From NCBI GenBank assembly GCA_001443375.1, contig LDXM01000003.1, positions 76,931 through 140,930 of the forward strand: a DNA stretch of 64,000 nt, in the 5' to 3' direction. A program made the position numbers and the translations under genes. Positions 34,232 through 48,092 of this stretch are shown here, piece after piece. Under the pieces are notes generated by a model. It worked only from the letters and a program-made list of their open reading frames with translations, did not search any database and was not told where the DNA came from. The stretch is from Chloroflexi bacterium CSP1-4. Lineage in GTDB: Bacteria > Chloroflexota > Limnocylindria > Limnocylindrales > CSP1-4. Within the stretch, counting starts at the first letter, position 1; each line of letters begins with the position of its first letter.

Positions 34232-35848
34232 GTGATCGACACACCCGGCGGCGACACGCCCGACGAGGCTGCCGCCCCGATCCCCGCTCCCCTGAGACCC
34301 CGCCGGCGCTGGATCGCGGCTGTCCTCTCGTCCCTGGTCCCCGGCCTGGGCCACCTCGTGGCCGGACGGCGGCGGCTGGCGGCCCTCTTCGGCCTGCCCG
34401 TCGTGGCCCTCGTGGTCGGCGCGGCGGTCGCGCTCGCTGCCCTGGGCCCCGTGCGCTTCGCGGCCTCGTTCGTCGAGCCCGAGGTCCTATGGGCGCTGCT
34501 CGGCGTCCAGGCCGCGCTCATCGCCTGGCGCCTGGCGGCGATGGCCTCCAGCGTCCTCGATCCGCTCCTGCCTCGCCCGGGGCGGCGGGACCTGCTCCCC
34601 ATCGCGCTGCTCGTCGCCTTCATCGTGGCGCCGCAGGGCTGGGCGCTGGCGGTGACGAACGCCGTGCGGGAAACGGCCGACGCGGTCTTCGTCGGCGATG
34701 ACGTGCCGTCGGGCGCCTGGGTCCCGCCCTCGCCCAGCCCCGGGGCCACCGCCGTCCCCGGCCTCACGCCGCCGGCGGGCGCGTCGCCGTCGCCCACCCC
34801 CGGCCCCGAGCGCATCACGGTCCTCGTCATCGGCGTGGACGCGGGCGTGGGCCGCCGGACCTTCCTGACCGACACGATGGTGGTGGCCTCGCTCGACCCG
34901 GTCGCGGGCACCGTCTCGCTCGTCTCGGTGCCGCGCGACACGGTGGACGTGCCGCTGCCCGGCGGCGGCACGTTCGCCGAGAAGATCAACTCGCTCGTCT
35001 CGTACGCGCGCCGCAACCCGGCACAGTTCCCCGGCTCCAGCGCCGAGGGCCAGGACGTGCTGATGGCGGCCCTCGGCGAGCTGCTCCAGGTGAGGATCGA
35101 CTACTACGCCCAGGTCTCGCTGGGCGGCTTCGTCTACGTCATCGACAAGCTCGGCGGCATCGACGTCAACGTGGCCCGCGGCTTCTGCGACGCCAGCTAC
35201 GACGAGTACGGCTACACGCGCGGCTTCTCCATCACGAAGGGGCGGCACCACCTCGATGGCAGCGCCGCGCTGGCCTACGCCCGCGTTCGCCATCCGGCCG
35301 GCGAGTCGGACTTCACGCGCGCGGCGCGCCAGCAGGAGATCCTCTCCGGCGTCCGAGACGCCGTCGTCAAGGGTCGTTTCCTCGACGATCCGATCGGGCT
35401 GCTGGAGGCGCTCAGCCGGGCCGTCAAGACCGACATCCCACGCAGCATGGTGCCGGATCTCGCCGTCTGGGCCAGCCGGGTCGGTCGCGATCAGACGTAT
35501 CGGGCGGTCATCGCCCACCCCCTGGTGCGCAGCGGCTTCGACGGCCGCGGCTCCATCCAGGTCCCGGACCTCGAGGCCATCGGGGCGCTGGCCGCGCGCC
35601 TCTTCACGGAGCCCGGCACGCTCCCCCCGGACGACCTGAAGGCCCCGGCGCCGCTGCCGGGCAAGGCCACGACGGGCGGTGTGGGCGGCTGCCGCCCGAA
35701 CCCCACGCCGCAGCCGACCCCGAAGCCGACGGCGACGCCGACCGGTGGGGCGACGCCGACGCCATCCCCAACGGACCCGACGCCGACGGCGCCGCCACCG
35801 ACACCGGAACCCACGCCGACCCCAACGGACCCGACGCCTGCGCCGTGA
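34232..35848 (+). CDS. LytR-CpsA-Psr (LCP) family phosphotransferase
   Basis: 538 residues. The N-terminal ~150 residues hold four to five membrane segments, more than the single helix usual for LCP proteins, with a short Pro-rich linker. The LCP domain (about 190-420) has the phosphate-binding motifs VSLVSVPRDTVDVPL, EKINSLVSYA and YARVRHPAGESDFTRAARQQ. The last 60 residues are a Pro/Thr repeat (TPTPSPTDPTPT type), likely to span or contact the cell wall. LCP enzymes transfer polymer from a lipid carrier to peptidoglycan. It is encoded next to a CapA lipoprotein; both act at the surface. Confidence 0.9.
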   Translation: MIDTPGGDTPDEAAAPIPAPLRPRRRWIAAVLSSLVPGLGHLVAGRRRLAALFGLPVVALVVGAAVALAALGPVRFAASFVEPEVLWALLGVQAALIAWRLAAMASSVLDPLLPRPGRRDLLPIALLVAFIVAPQGWALAVTNAVRETADAVFVGDDVPSGAWVPPSPSPGATAVPGLTPPAGASPSPTPGPERITVLVIGVDAGVGRRTFLTDTMVVASLDPVAGTVSLVSVPRDTVDVPLPGGGTFAEKINSLVSYARRNPAQFPGSSAEGQDVLMAALGELLQVRIDYYAQVSLGGFVYVIDKLGGIDVNVARGFCDASYDEYGYTRGFSITKGRHHLDGSAALAYARVRHPAGESDFTRAARQQEILSGVRDAVVKGRFLDDPIGLLEALSRAVKTDIPRSMVPDLAVWASRVGRDQTYRAVIAHPLVRSGFDGRGSIQVPDLEAIGALAARLFTEPGTLPPDDLKAPAPLPGKATTGGVGGCRPNPTPQPTPKPTATPTGGATPTPSPTDPTPTAPPPTPEPTPTPTDPTPAP

Positions 35849-35860
35849 CCGACCGTCCCC

Positions 35861-38800
35861 TCAGGCGGATCCGGCGAGGCGCTCCCGGGCCACCCCGACG
35901 CCGACAAGGCTGCCCTTCTGCTCGTAGAGGGCGAGCGCCGCGCGGTACGCGGCTTGAGCCTCCGTCCGGCGGCCGGCTGTGGCGAGCACGTCCCCGTGCG
36001 TCAGCTCGGCATCGGCATGGAAGGTGATGAAGTCGGTCGCCGCCAGGATCTCGACCGCCGATCGGGCCTGAGCCTCGGCCTGGTCCAGCTCGCCCGCCGC
36101 GGCGCGGGCGAGCGCAACGGCGCGCGCGGTGTTCGCCCGCGCGACCGGATCGGACTCCCGCGCCGTGATCTCGAGCAACCGTTCGAGATCCACGGTGCGC
36201 CCCAGCGCGAGTCGGGAGAGCGCGCGGAACTTCTCGTGCATCGCGCTCGGCCTACCCATCGCCGCGAGCTCGTCGCGGCCTTCCGTGATGGCCCGCTCCG
36301 CGGCGTCATGATCGCCCGCCAGCATCTCGACGTCCCAGCTCACCTCGGTCATCATGGCGGCCGTGACCCGCTCCCCACCCTCGACGGCGATCTCCCGGCA
36401 TCGCGCGGCCAGCGGCCGCGCTGACTCGAACTGGCCAAGCCGGGCATGGAGGTGGGCGAGGGCATGGCTCATGGCCAGCTCGATCCCCCGGTCGTCCGGA
36501 GCCTCGGCCAGGATCTCCTGGCAGCGTCGGATCCCCTCGGCCACCGGCGTCGGGCCCTGGACCAGGTCCGCGCTGAGGTCGCCGGCGATGATCGCCTCCT
36601 CGCGACGGTCGCCGGCGCGGCGGGCGTGCCCCAGCGCACGGGCGGCCGCGGCCGCATCCCCGGCCGCCTTCCCCTCCTCCCATGAGGCATAACCGCGAAG
36701 CCTCCAGCAGAGCGCCAGCCCGCGATCGTCCCCGAGGCGCTCGAAGACCGCGGCCGACTCGTCAGCGATCCGGCGGCGGTCCTCCGGCGTCGCGTCGGGG
36801 CCGAGATCCAGCAAGCTGCTGAGGACCCGCGCGATCGCGAGCGTCCGCTCGTCTCGGGCTGCCTCCGAGCGTTCGAGCGCCTCGGTGAAGCAGGCCTGGG
36901 CGTCCTCGAAGCGGCCGATCGCATTCAGAACGCGACCCAGGTCCGGCAGGATCGCCACGCGCACGGGATCGGCCGGCTCCAGCAACGCCGCGCTGCGGCC
37001 CAGCAGGTTCGCCGTGGCCGATGTGTCGGACCGCTCGAACGCTCGCCGACCGGCGGCGATCAACCGTTCGGCGGCGCGTCGGGCGACCGCCCGCGCTCGC
37101 TCGTCGACCGGACCGAGCTCCTGGCGGTAGCGAAACGCCTGTTCGAGGTGATAGCCCACCATGGGCTCGACCTCGCCCAGCCGGTCGCCGGCGGCGACTT
37201 CGAGCCAGTCCGCGAAGCGCTCGTGCAGCTCCGCGCGCTCCGCCTTCGGCAGCCGGTCGTATGCCGCGTCTCGGATGAGGAGGTGACGGAACCGGAACGC
37301 CTCGCCCTGGGACAACCCCGAGCGGTCGGGACGGATGAGCTCCTTGCGGACGAGCGCCTCGAGCCTCCGCGGAACATCGGCCCGATCGGCGGGGGGCGAG
37401 AGCGCGACGAGCGAGGACTGCTCGAAGACGCGGCCGACCACGGACGCCCGCTCGGCCGCGGCGCGCTCATCCGAGGCCAAGCGGTCGAGACGCGCCGAGA
37501 GCATCGCCTGGATCGTCGGCGGCACCGCGATCGAATCGAGGTCGCCTGTGGCCGTCCAGCCGTCGGCCTCGGCGACCAACAGCCCATCGTCGATGAGCAT
37601 GCCCAGGAACTCCTCGACGTACAGCGGATTGCCTTCGGCCGCGTCCGCGATCCGGACGCGCACCCCTTCAGCCAAGGCTCGACCCGGCGCGAGCGCGTCG
37701 ATGAGCTCGAGCGCAGAGCCCGCCTCGAGCGGCTCGAGGAGGACGGTCGTCGCGTTGGCCTTGCCGCCGCCCCAGCCCGCTCGGGCGTCGAGGAGCTCGG
37801 GTCGCGCCGGGCAGACGAGAAGCATGGGCGTTTGACTCGCCAGATCCGCCACCGTGGCAAGCAGATCCAGCAGGACCGACTCGGCCCAGTGGATGTCGTC
37901 GACCATGACGACGAGCGGCCGCTCGTCGGCGACGCGCTCGAGCGCCCGACGGAACGCCCACGTGATCTCATCCTGCGCTACCGATGCATCGAGCCCGACG
38001 ATCCCGGCGAGCCCGCGCGCGATCGCCCCGGCCTCTGGCAGTCCGGCCGCGAAGGCATCGATCCTTGCCCGCGCCTGGTCGGCCGAGTCGCCGTCCGCGA
38101 TGCCGGCGACCTGGCGGATGATCTCCGCGGCGGGCCAGTACGTGATGCCCTCGCCGTACGACAGGCACCGTCCACGGACGACCCGCGCCCGATCCCGGAC
38201 GACACCGAAGAACTCGGCCACGAGGCGGCTCTTCCCGACCCCGGCCGCCCCGATGATCGTGATGAGTTGGCATGAACGCGTTTCGACAGCACGCTCGAAC
38301 GCCTGGCGGAGTGCCACGAGCTCGCGCTCTCGACCGATCATCGGGGCGTCGAGGCGGCGGAGGCGGCCCTCGGCGCCTGCGGCCACGTGAAGCAGTCGAA
38401 ACGCGGTGACCGGGCCCGACTTGCCCTTCAGCTCGTGGGACTCAGCCGGGCCGACTTCGACCGCGTCTCGGACCAGCTCGAGCGTCGCTTCACCGATCAG
38501 GATCCCGCCGGGCGCCGCGGACGACTGCAGACGGGCCGCGACGTTGACGGCATCTCCGACCACGATCGCCTCGCCCGGACCGCCGGGACCGACGACCACG
38601 GAGCCGGTGTTGATGCCCGTCCGCGTCTCGAGCGTCACGCCGCGCCTGCTGCGGAGGTCGTCGTTGAGACGCTCGAGGGCCATGCGCATCTCGGTCGCTG
38701 CGCGGACGGCGCGAAGGGCGTCCTCCTCGTGGAGGATCGGCACGCCGAAGACGGCCATGATCGCGTCGCCGATGTACTTCTCGACGGTGCCGCCGTGGCG

Positions 38801-39028
38801 CTCGATGACCTCGCGCATGCTGGCGAAGTAGCGGCCCATCACGTCGCGCAGCGACTCAGGGTCGAGCCGCTCGCCGAGCGTCGTGGAGTCGCTGACATCC
38901 GTGAACAGGATCGTCACCGTCTTGCGCGTCTCGCGAGCGGGAGGCGCCGACGAGAGGGCCGCGCCGCAGTATCCGCAGTGCCGGAAGCGCTCCGGGTTCT
39001 CCTCGCCACAGGACGAGCAGCGCAGCAT
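35861..39028 (-). CDS. Zinc-ribbon, adenylate/guanylate cyclase, AAA-ATPase, TPR regulator
   Basis: 1055 residues from ATG 39028. Order: double zinc ribbon at residues 3-25 (CSSCGEENPERFRHCGYCG), class III cyclase domain ~36-215 (ILFTDVSDSTTLGERLD and KYIGDAIMAVFGVP supply both metal Asp), AAA ATPase from ~235 (Walker A GAAGVGKSRLV), winged helix (LSARLDRLASDERAAAERAS), then ~400 residues of TPR. It is the paralogue of the 14.3 kb gene but adds the zinc ribbon. The cyclase may make cAMP/cGMP or act only as a sensor; the substrate-specifying residues cannot be judged safely by eye. Convergent with the LCP gene (12-nt gap). Confidence 0.88.
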   Translation of the reverse strand: MLRCSSCGEENPERFRHCGYCGAALSSAPPARETRKTVTILFTDVSDSTTLGERLDPESLRDVMGRYFASMREVIERHGGTVEKYIGDAIMAVFGVPILHEEDALRAVRAATEMRMALERLNDDLRSRRGVTLETRTGINTGSVVVGPGGPGEAIVVGDAVNVAARLQSSAAPGGILIGEATLELVRDAVEVGPAESHELKGKSGPVTAFRLLHVAAGAEGRLRRLDAPMIGRERELVALRQAFERAVETRSCQLITIIGAAGVGKSRLVAEFFGVVRDRARVVRGRCLSYGEGITYWPAAEIIRQVAGIADGDSADQARARIDAFAAGLPEAGAIARGLAGIVGLDASVAQDEITWAFRRALERVADERPLVVMVDDIHWAESVLLDLLATVADLASQTPMLLVCPARPELLDARAGWGGGKANATTVLLEPLEAGSALELIDALAPGRALAEGVRVRIADAAEGNPLYVEEFLGMLIDDGLLVAEADGWTATGDLDSIAVPPTIQAMLSARLDRLASDERAAAERASVVGRVFEQSSLVALSPPADRADVPRRLEALVRKELIRPDRSGLSQGEAFRFRHLLIRDAAYDRLPKAERAELHERFADWLEVAAGDRLGEVEPMVGYHLEQAFRYRQELGPVDERARAVARRAAERLIAAGRRAFERSDTSATANLLGRSAALLEPADPVRVAILPDLGRVLNAIGRFEDAQACFTEALERSEAARDERTLAIARVLSSLLDLGPDATPEDRRRIADESAAVFERLGDDRGLALCWRLRGYASWEEGKAAGDAAAAARALGHARRAGDRREEAIIAGDLSADLVQGPTPVAEGIRRCQEILAEAPDDRGIELAMSHALAHLHARLGQFESARPLAARCREIAVEGGERVTAAMMTEVSWDVEMLAGDHDAAERAITEGRDELAAMGRPSAMHEKFRALSRLALGRTVDLERLLEITARESDPVARANTARAVALARAAAGELDQAEAQARSAVEILAATDFITFHADAELTHGDVLATAGRRTEAQAAYRAALALYEQKGSLVGVGVARERLAGSA

Positions 39029-39474
39029 CCGTGGAGTGTATTCGGGCGACGGCTGGCGGGGAACCGCTGGAACTCGGTCATGACGTCCGATACCCCAACT
39101 GGCCATGGCGGCCGGCCCGCCCATGACATACGCCACTCGCGGAAGCCGTAGCCGGCGGGACGGGTGGTCCGGGCCAGCAGGCCCCTGACCAACGTCACGG
39201 TGCGTACGCGACCGTCACGCGTCCGGCCGCACCGGCCTCCGTTCGCGCCGGCTACCGCTGCGGGCATTCGCGAAGGTCAGGGGCCACGCAGCTGGGCTTC
39301 CCCTCGGGCTGGCCTCCATGGCCTTCAGGCGCCAGGGGTTCCACGCCTGGCGGCTCGGTGCCGGCAGCCTCGTGGCCGGCGGCGGCCGCGGCGCTGGCGG
39401 CGGTGTTGCTCACTAGGCACACAACGCGCCTGGCCGGGAACCGCCCGCCAACCGGACGCTGGTATCGTGACCGC
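39029..39474. promoter_or_regulatory. Gene-free stretch containing the lipB promoter
   Basis: 446 bp with no supported gene. A TATCGT box at 39463-39468 ends 7 nt before the lipB GTG, predicting a leaderless transcript. No repeat or terminator is recognised in the rest. Confidence 0.4.
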
Positions 39475-40173
39475 GTGGACCTCGCGGTCGAGTGGCTGGG
39501 GCGGATCGACTACCGGGCGGCCTGGGAGCGCCAGCACGCCCTCGTCGCGGCGCGCGCCGCGGGCGAGGTCCCGGACACGCTCCTGCTGCTCGAGCACCCG
39601 CCGGTGCTCACGCTCGGCCGCCAGTCCGACCCGGCCCACGTCCGCGCCTCGCCCGAGGAGCTCGCCGCGCGCGGCATCGAGCTGATCCGCGTGGAACGCG
39701 GCGGGGAGGTGACGTACCACGGACCGGGCCAGCTCGTGGCCTACCCCATCGTCCGCCTGGCCGACCGGGGCATCCTCCTGCGGCCGTTCGTGCGCTCCCT
39801 GGAGGCGGCCATGGCCGACACGTGCGCCACCTACGGAGTCCGGGCCGGGCGTCGCGAGGGCGCCCCCGGCTGCTGGGTCGACCCGGAGGGCCCGGCGCCG
39901 CGCAAGATCGGCGCGCTGGGCATCCGCATCGAGCGGGGCGTGACCTACCACGGCATCGCCCTCAATGTCACCACGCGCCTGGCCGACTTCGAGCTGATCG
40001 ACCCCTGCGGCTTGCCCGAGGCCGAGGTCACCTCGATCGCCCGCGAGGCCCGCTGGCCCATCGAGGCCCCGACGACCGCGAGCGTGCGCGACGCCGCCGA
40101 GCGCTTCGCCCCGGCGCTGGCCCGTGCGCTCGAGGCCGCGAGCGCTCCCGTCCTCGTCGGCGCGGAGGCCTGA
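39475..40173 (+). CDS. lipB: Lipoyl(octanoyl) transferase LipB
   Basis: 232 residues from GTG 39475. It transfers octanoate from acyl-carrier protein to the lipoyl domains of 2-oxoacid dehydrogenases. The motifs are all present: LLLLEHPPVLTLGRQSD, RVERGGEVTYHGPGQLVAYP, catalytic Cys in EGAPGCWVD, and catalytic Lys in RKIGALGIR followed by YHGIALNV. The longer upstream frame is not needed, since homology starts at this GTG and a TATCGT box lies 6 nt before it. lipA is not in the window. The next gene starts 4 nt after the stop. Confidence 0.95.
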   Translation: MDLAVEWLGRIDYRAAWERQHALVAARAAGEVPDTLLLLEHPPVLTLGRQSDPAHVRASPEELAARGIELIRVERGGEVTYHGPGQLVAYPIVRLADRGILLRPFVRSLEAAMADTCATYGVRAGRREGAPGCWVDPEGPAPRKIGALGIRIERGVTYHGIALNVTTRLADFELIDPCGLPEAEVTSIAREARWPIEAPTTASVRDAAERFAPALARALEAASAPVLVGAEA

Positions 40174-40177
40174 ACAG

Positions 40178-41188
40178 ATGGCCGGCGGCATGTTCGAGCT
40201 GCGACGGGACGCCATCACCGGCTGGTGGGTGGCCGTGGTGGTGGATCGCGACTTCCAGCGCTCGCGGTTCACGCGCGCGGCCGAGCCGGTCCGGGACAGG
40301 GAGACGTGCGGCAACTGCGTCGAGCCAGCGGGGGGCGGCGTCCGTCACCGGCTCCTCAAGACCAACGCCTTCACCGTCGCGGGCACGGAGAAGGAGGCGC
40401 GTGAGGCCGGGATCGACGCGCGCCAGCCGGGCCTCGGGCTGGTCGCCGATGTCGGTTCCTGGGGCACGATCGTCGCCCCGCCCGAGCACCACGGCCCCCT
40501 CGCCCACGAGTCCGCGGCCATCGTCGTGGAGATGCTGCGCGGGGCCCGGGACGCCATCGTGGCCGCCAGCGCGGCCGCCCAGACCGAGTACTTCCAGGTC
40601 GTGCAGAACCACGGGCGGCAGGCCGGCGCGCTGACTAACCACCTCTGCTTCGACACGTACGACCTGCCGCAGATCCCGCACCGCATCGGGGAGGAGCTGG
40701 GCGGCGCCGCGCGCTACCTCATCCGCGAGGGCGTCTGTCCCTTCTGCCGCCTGGTGAAGGACGAGGTGGCCGGCCGCGAGCGGCTCGTCTTCGAGGATGC
40801 CGCGAGCGTCGCCTTCGCACCGTACGCCTCGCGCTCGCCGTTCGAGATCTGGGTCGTGCCCCGCCACCACGAGGCCGATTTCGGACGCGCCACGGATGCC
40901 CAGCTGACGAGCGCCGCCGAGACGTTGCAGAAGGTGCTGCGGCTGCTCGACGCGCTCGAGGGTCCGCCCTACAACCTCGTCCTGCACACGGCGCCACTGC
41001 GGGAACGCGTGGATGACACCTACCACTGGCACTGGGAGATCCACCCGCGCTTGCGCGAGATCGCCGGCCTGGAGCTGGGCACCGGGCTGCCGGTCAACCC
41101 GGTCAGCCCGGAGGCGGCGGTCGAGGTGCTCCTGGAGGCAGCCGGCCTGCGCGAGCCGGCGGCCAGCTGGGACGCGCCGCGGCGCTGA
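40178..41188 (+). CDS. GalT-like HIT-superfamily nucleotidyltransferase
   Basis: 336 residues. Overall architecture is that of galactose-1-phosphate uridylyltransferase relatives: N-terminal MFELRRDAITGWWVAVVVDR, a Cys pair CGNC, a second Cys pair CPFC, and the C-terminal active-site string YHWHWEIHPRL carrying the catalytic His-x-His. The first-half HPHGQ motif of true GalT is replaced by TNHLCFDTYDLPQIP, so the substrate probably differs (ADP-glucose phosphorylase-like enzymes and Ap4A phosphorylases share this divergence). It lies directly behind lipB and is probably co-transcribed, though no functional link is obvious. Confidence 0.8.
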   Translation: MAGGMFELRRDAITGWWVAVVVDRDFQRSRFTRAAEPVRDRETCGNCVEPAGGGVRHRLLKTNAFTVAGTEKEAREAGIDARQPGLGLVADVGSWGTIVAPPEHHGPLAHESAAIVVEMLRGARDAIVAASAAAQTEYFQVVQNHGRQAGALTNHLCFDTYDLPQIPHRIGEELGGAARYLIREGVCPFCRLVKDEVAGRERLVFEDAASVAFAPYASRSPFEIWVVPRHHEADFGRATDAQLTSAAETLQKVLRLLDALEGPPYNLVLHTAPLRERVDDTYHWHWEIHPRLREIAGLELGTGLPVNPVSPEAAVEVLLEAAGLREPAASWDAPRR

Positions 41189-41366
41189 GGAAGAGCGTGC
41201 CCGTGTCAGCGGCGTCACAGCGCCGCTCCCCCGCCCGTCACAGGCCGTTGGAGCGCGCACCCGATCCATGCGACCTCCGGTCGAGCGGCCCGATCCTGGC
41301 CGCCGACCATCGCCGACGGGAGGACCGTTGCTCGCACGAAGCGTCGCCCTGCGGGGGCAGGCAGAC

Positions 41367-41938
41367 ATGACCCGGGACCGGGCGACCGCGCGGGCCGTCG
41401 TCGAGGAGCTGTTCCGGCTCCACGGCGGCGAGATCTACTCGTACCTGGCACGCATGGTGCGCGACGACGAGCTGGCCGCCGACCTGGCGCAGGAGACATT
41501 CGTGAAGGCCTATCGCGCCTTCGACTCGCTCGAGGAACCGTCCCGTGCGCGCGCCTGGCTCTACCAGATCGCCAACCGCACCGCCCTCGACGAGCTGCGC
41601 CGGCGCAAGATCGTGCGCTTCGTGCCCTGGACCGGCGAGTCGCGCGGCTCGGCCCGTTCGGCCGAGGAGATCGCTCTCCACGGCCGGCTCTCGGCCGAGA
41701 TGGAGCGGGCCCTGGCGGCCATCCCCGAGCGGCAGCGCGGCGCGCTGCTCCTCGCCGAGGTGCACGACCTGACCGGCCTCGAGCTGGCGGCCGCGCTGGG
41801 TGTCTCCCACGTCGCGGCACGCGCGCTCCTCACGCGCGCCCGCGAGTCGCTGCGCCAGGCGCTCGCCCTGGAACGTGCCCGCTCCGCCGAGCGCGATGCG
41901 GCGAAGACGGCCCGGCCCGAGCGTGCGGAGGACGACCG

Positions 41939-41942
<4 letters not shown>
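41367..41942 (+). CDS. ECF-type RNA polymerase sigma factor
   Basis: 191 residues from ATG 41367. Region 2: IYSYLARMVRDDELAADLAQ then ETFVKAYRAFD; region 4: LAAIPERQRGALLLAEVHDL then LAAALGVSHVAARALLTRAR. It directs RNA polymerase to a small regulon. The next gene is its cognate zinc-finger anti-sigma factor, overlapping by 4 nt (GTGA), so the pair is translationally coupled and stoichiometric. The signal is presumably sensed by the membrane-anchored partner. Confidence 0.93.
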
Positions 41943-45524
<3,582 letters not shown>

Positions 45525-45538
<14 letters not shown>

Positions 45539-46973
45539 CGCGGTCGGCGGGCTTGACGATCCGCGCGCCGGCGAGCGCTGCCAGCGGCTGGAGCTCGAAC
45601 GCGCCTGGCTGGTCGACCCGTGGACGGGTCGGGAGGGCGTCGGCTCGCTCCTCGTCGAGGACGGCCGCATCGCCGACCTGCGCTGGGCCGGCGGCCGTGT
45701 CGCGCCAGGCACGCGGCCGGAACTGCTCGTGCTGCCCGGACTGACCGACCTCCACGCGCACTTCCGGGAGCCGGGCGACGAGGATGCGGAGACGATCGCG
45801 ACCGGGCTCGCCGCGGCGGCGCACGGCGGCTTCACGCGCGTCTGCCTGATGCCCAACACGACCCCGCCGGTGGACGGCCCCGGCGTCCTGCGGCAGGTCC
45901 TCGCCGCGGCGGCTGCCAGCGGTTCGCCGGTCCGCGTGGACGTCTACGGCACGACCTCGGCCGGTCGCGGGGGCTTGGGGCTCTCGGCCATGGGCGAGCT
46001 GGCCGACGCGGGCGCCGCCGGCTTCAGCGACGACGGCTCCCCGGTCGCCGATGCGGCCCTCTTCCGCAACGCCCTTGCCTACGCCGGCGCGCTCGATCGG
46101 GTCGTCGTCGAGCATGCGCAGGACCCGCTGCTGACCGCCGGTGCGGAGATGCACGAGGGACTCGTGGCCACGATCCTCGGCCTGCGCGGCTGGCCGAGGG
46201 CGGGCGAGGAGGCAGCCGTGGCGCGCGCCCTGGCGATCCTCGACGAGGTCTGCCGCGCGGCTCCGACCGGGGCGCGTCCGCGGCTTCACCTCACGCACCT
46301 CTCCACGGCCGGCTCGCTCGACCTGATCCGCCGGGCGAAGTCGACCGGCCTGCCGGTCACCTGCGACGTGACCCCGCACCACCTCGCGCTCCACGACGGC
46401 TGGGTGGCCGGCGACCGCCGCTGGGCCTGGGACGCCGCCGCCGCACCGTGGGCCGGGAGCGCGGTCGAGGCCGCGCCCTACGACACCGCCACGCGCGTCA
46501 ACCCGCCGCTGCGCACGCCGGCCGACGCCGCAGCCCTCGCCGCCGGCCTCCGCGACGGGACGGTGGACGCGATCGCCACGGACCATGCGCCACACACCGC
46601 GGTGGCCAAGGCGGTCGAATACGGCGAGGCCGCGAACGGCATCTCGGGCATCGAGACCGGGCTCGGCCTGCTGCTCGCCGCCGTGGACGCCGGCGTCCTG
46701 GACCTGCCCACCGCGACGCGTGCGCTGACGGTCGGGCCGGAGCGAGTGCTCGGGTCGGCGCCCGGCGCCGGAGGGCCAGCGGGGTTCGAGATCGGGGCTC
46801 CGGCCGACGTCGTGCTGGTGGATCGGAGCGAAGGCTGGATGGTCAGCGCAGAGGGCCTGCTTTCGAAGGGCAAGAACAGCCCGCTGCTCGGCCGCGAGCT
46901 GGGCGGTCGCGTCCTTCTGACGGTCGCCGGCGGGCGCTTCGCGTACCTCGACCCAGGGCTCGACGCCGGCTAG
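45525..46973 (+). CDS. pyrC: Dihydroorotase
   Basis: 482 residues from ATG 45525. It cyclises carbamoyl-aspartate to dihydroorotate. The metal-binding motif DLHAHFREPG, a Cys/Asn segment LMPNTTPPVD, FSDDGSPV, HLTHLSTAGS and the catalytic Asp region IATDHAPHT are all in place, matching the multifunctional-type (class I) dihydroorotase. An N-terminal extension of ~25 residues overlaps pyrB. It is longer than the usual ~430 residues, mainly by insertions around residues 225-250 and 300-320. It is convergent with the following GNAT gene, overlapping by 4 nt at the stop codons. Confidence 0.93.
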
Positions 46974-47497
46974 CGCAGGGCCAGCCGGTAGCGGACCTCC
47001 TCGGTCGACCAGTGGCCGATCGTGCGCGTTCGCCGGCAGCCGTCCGGCTTCCAGCCGAGCGCCTCGGAGAAGTCACGGGCGGGCCGGTCGTCGGCCATCA
47101 CCCAGGTCGTCGCCTCCTCCCGTCCGAGGTGGCGCAGCAGGCGCACCTGGTGATCGACGAGCTTGCGCCCCACGCCGTGCGCCCAGCAGTCGGGATCCAC
47201 CGATACCGTCAGCTCCGAATCACGCCGGGCGTCGGAGTCCGCGCTGGGCAGCGCACCGATGAAGCCCACGATCCGTCCCTCGACCTCCGCCACCGTCGGT
47301 CGCACCTCCTCGGGCAGGAGGAGGATCTCGCGGCGCCAGGCGCGCTCGCGCTCCGCTTCGGTCATGGCCGCCAGCAGCTCGTCCGGCAGCAGGCCACGGT
47401 AGGCGACGCGGGAGGCGCAGACCTGGATGCGCGCCATGGCTGCGGCGTCGGCCTCGGTGGCGCGTCGCAGGTGGACGGCGCCGGTGCAGGGAGGCAT
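46970..47497 (-). CDS. GNAT-family N-acetyltransferase
   Basis: 175 residues from ATG 47497 with a GGAGGAAG ribosome-binding site. GNAT features: VHLRRATEADAAAMARIQV, a central beta strand VAEVEGRIVGFIGA, acetyl-CoA pyrophosphate loop HGVGRKLVDHQVR and the C-terminal FSEALGWKPDG. The substrate is not predictable. It is the only gene on the minus strand within the pyrimidine region and splits pyrRBC from pyrKDE. Confidence 0.88.
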   Translation of the reverse strand: MPPCTGAVHLRRATEADAAAMARIQVCASRVAYRGLLPDELLAAMTEAERERAWRREILLLPEEVRPTVAEVEGRIVGFIGALPSADSDARRDSELTVSVDPDCWAHGVGRKLVDHQVRLLRHLGREEATTWVMADDRPARDFSEALGWKPDGCRRTRTIGHWSTEEVRYRLALR

Positions 47498-47635
47498 GCG
47501 CGACTTCCTCCGTGAGCGGTTTGCGCCATGATTCTCCGGCCACCGGCAGCGCTTGTCACGGGCGCTCCGGCCCGCTCCCGACGTGACCGCGGGTACCATC
47601 CGCGGCCGTCGAGATGCCTCACGCTCCGCAGGCGG

Positions 47636-47641
47636 TACCAT
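47636..47641 (+). promoter_or_regulatory. -10 box for the small membrane gene
   Basis: TACCAT lies 8 nt before the in-frame GTG at 47650. It favours that codon as the true start and a leaderless message for this gene and perhaps the rest of pyrKDE. Confidence 0.35.
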
Positions 47642-47649
47642 CCCGGCTC

Positions 47650-48054
47650 GTGATCGACGAGCCGCCCCCGACCTCCCCCGAACCGCGTCGCCCCGAGTAC
47701 AAGGGGGCGCCGCTCGACCCCGTGCGCGGACCGGGGCTGGGCTGCTTCTGGACCCAGGCGGTCTTGCTGCTCACCCTGTTCGTGCTGACGCCCTTCGGCG
47801 TCGTCAACGCCTGGCCCGCCTGGCTCACCACGGCCATGCTCGCGGCCACGCTGATCCTGACGCTCTTCACCGGCCAGACGGTCATCTTCCTGCTGCGCCT
47901 GGTGGCCGCCGACCGCCGCTCGCGCCGCCGTCCGCTGCGCTCCGGCACGACGAAGACCGTGGGCGAGATCGTGAACGCGGCCACGGGCGCCGACGCGACC
48001 CCGGAAGCGGCCGAACCGCCCCCGGCGGACGCTCCGCCGAGCGTGCGACAATAG
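47650..48054 (+). CDS. Small two-helix membrane protein, unknown function
   Basis: 134 residues from GTG 47650 (146 from ATG 47614). Pro-rich N-terminus, then LGCFWTQAVLLLTLFVLTP and AWLTTAMLAATLILTLFTGQ as two membrane helices, and an Arg-rich cytoplasmic tail with a Pro/Ala end. No family is recognised. It heads a plus-strand run of four genes leading into pyrK and so may be co-expressed with pyrimidine genes without taking part in the pathway. Confidence 0.6.
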   Translation: MIDEPPPTSPEPRRPEYKGAPLDPVRGPGLGCFWTQAVLLLTLFVLTPFGVVNAWPAWLTTAMLAATLILTLFTGQTVIFLLRLVAADRRSRRRPLRSGTTKTVGEIVNAATGADATPEAAEPPPADAPPSVRQ

Positions 48055-48092
48055 GGACACCCACCCCAGCCTTCCGAGGAGGCCCCGCGACC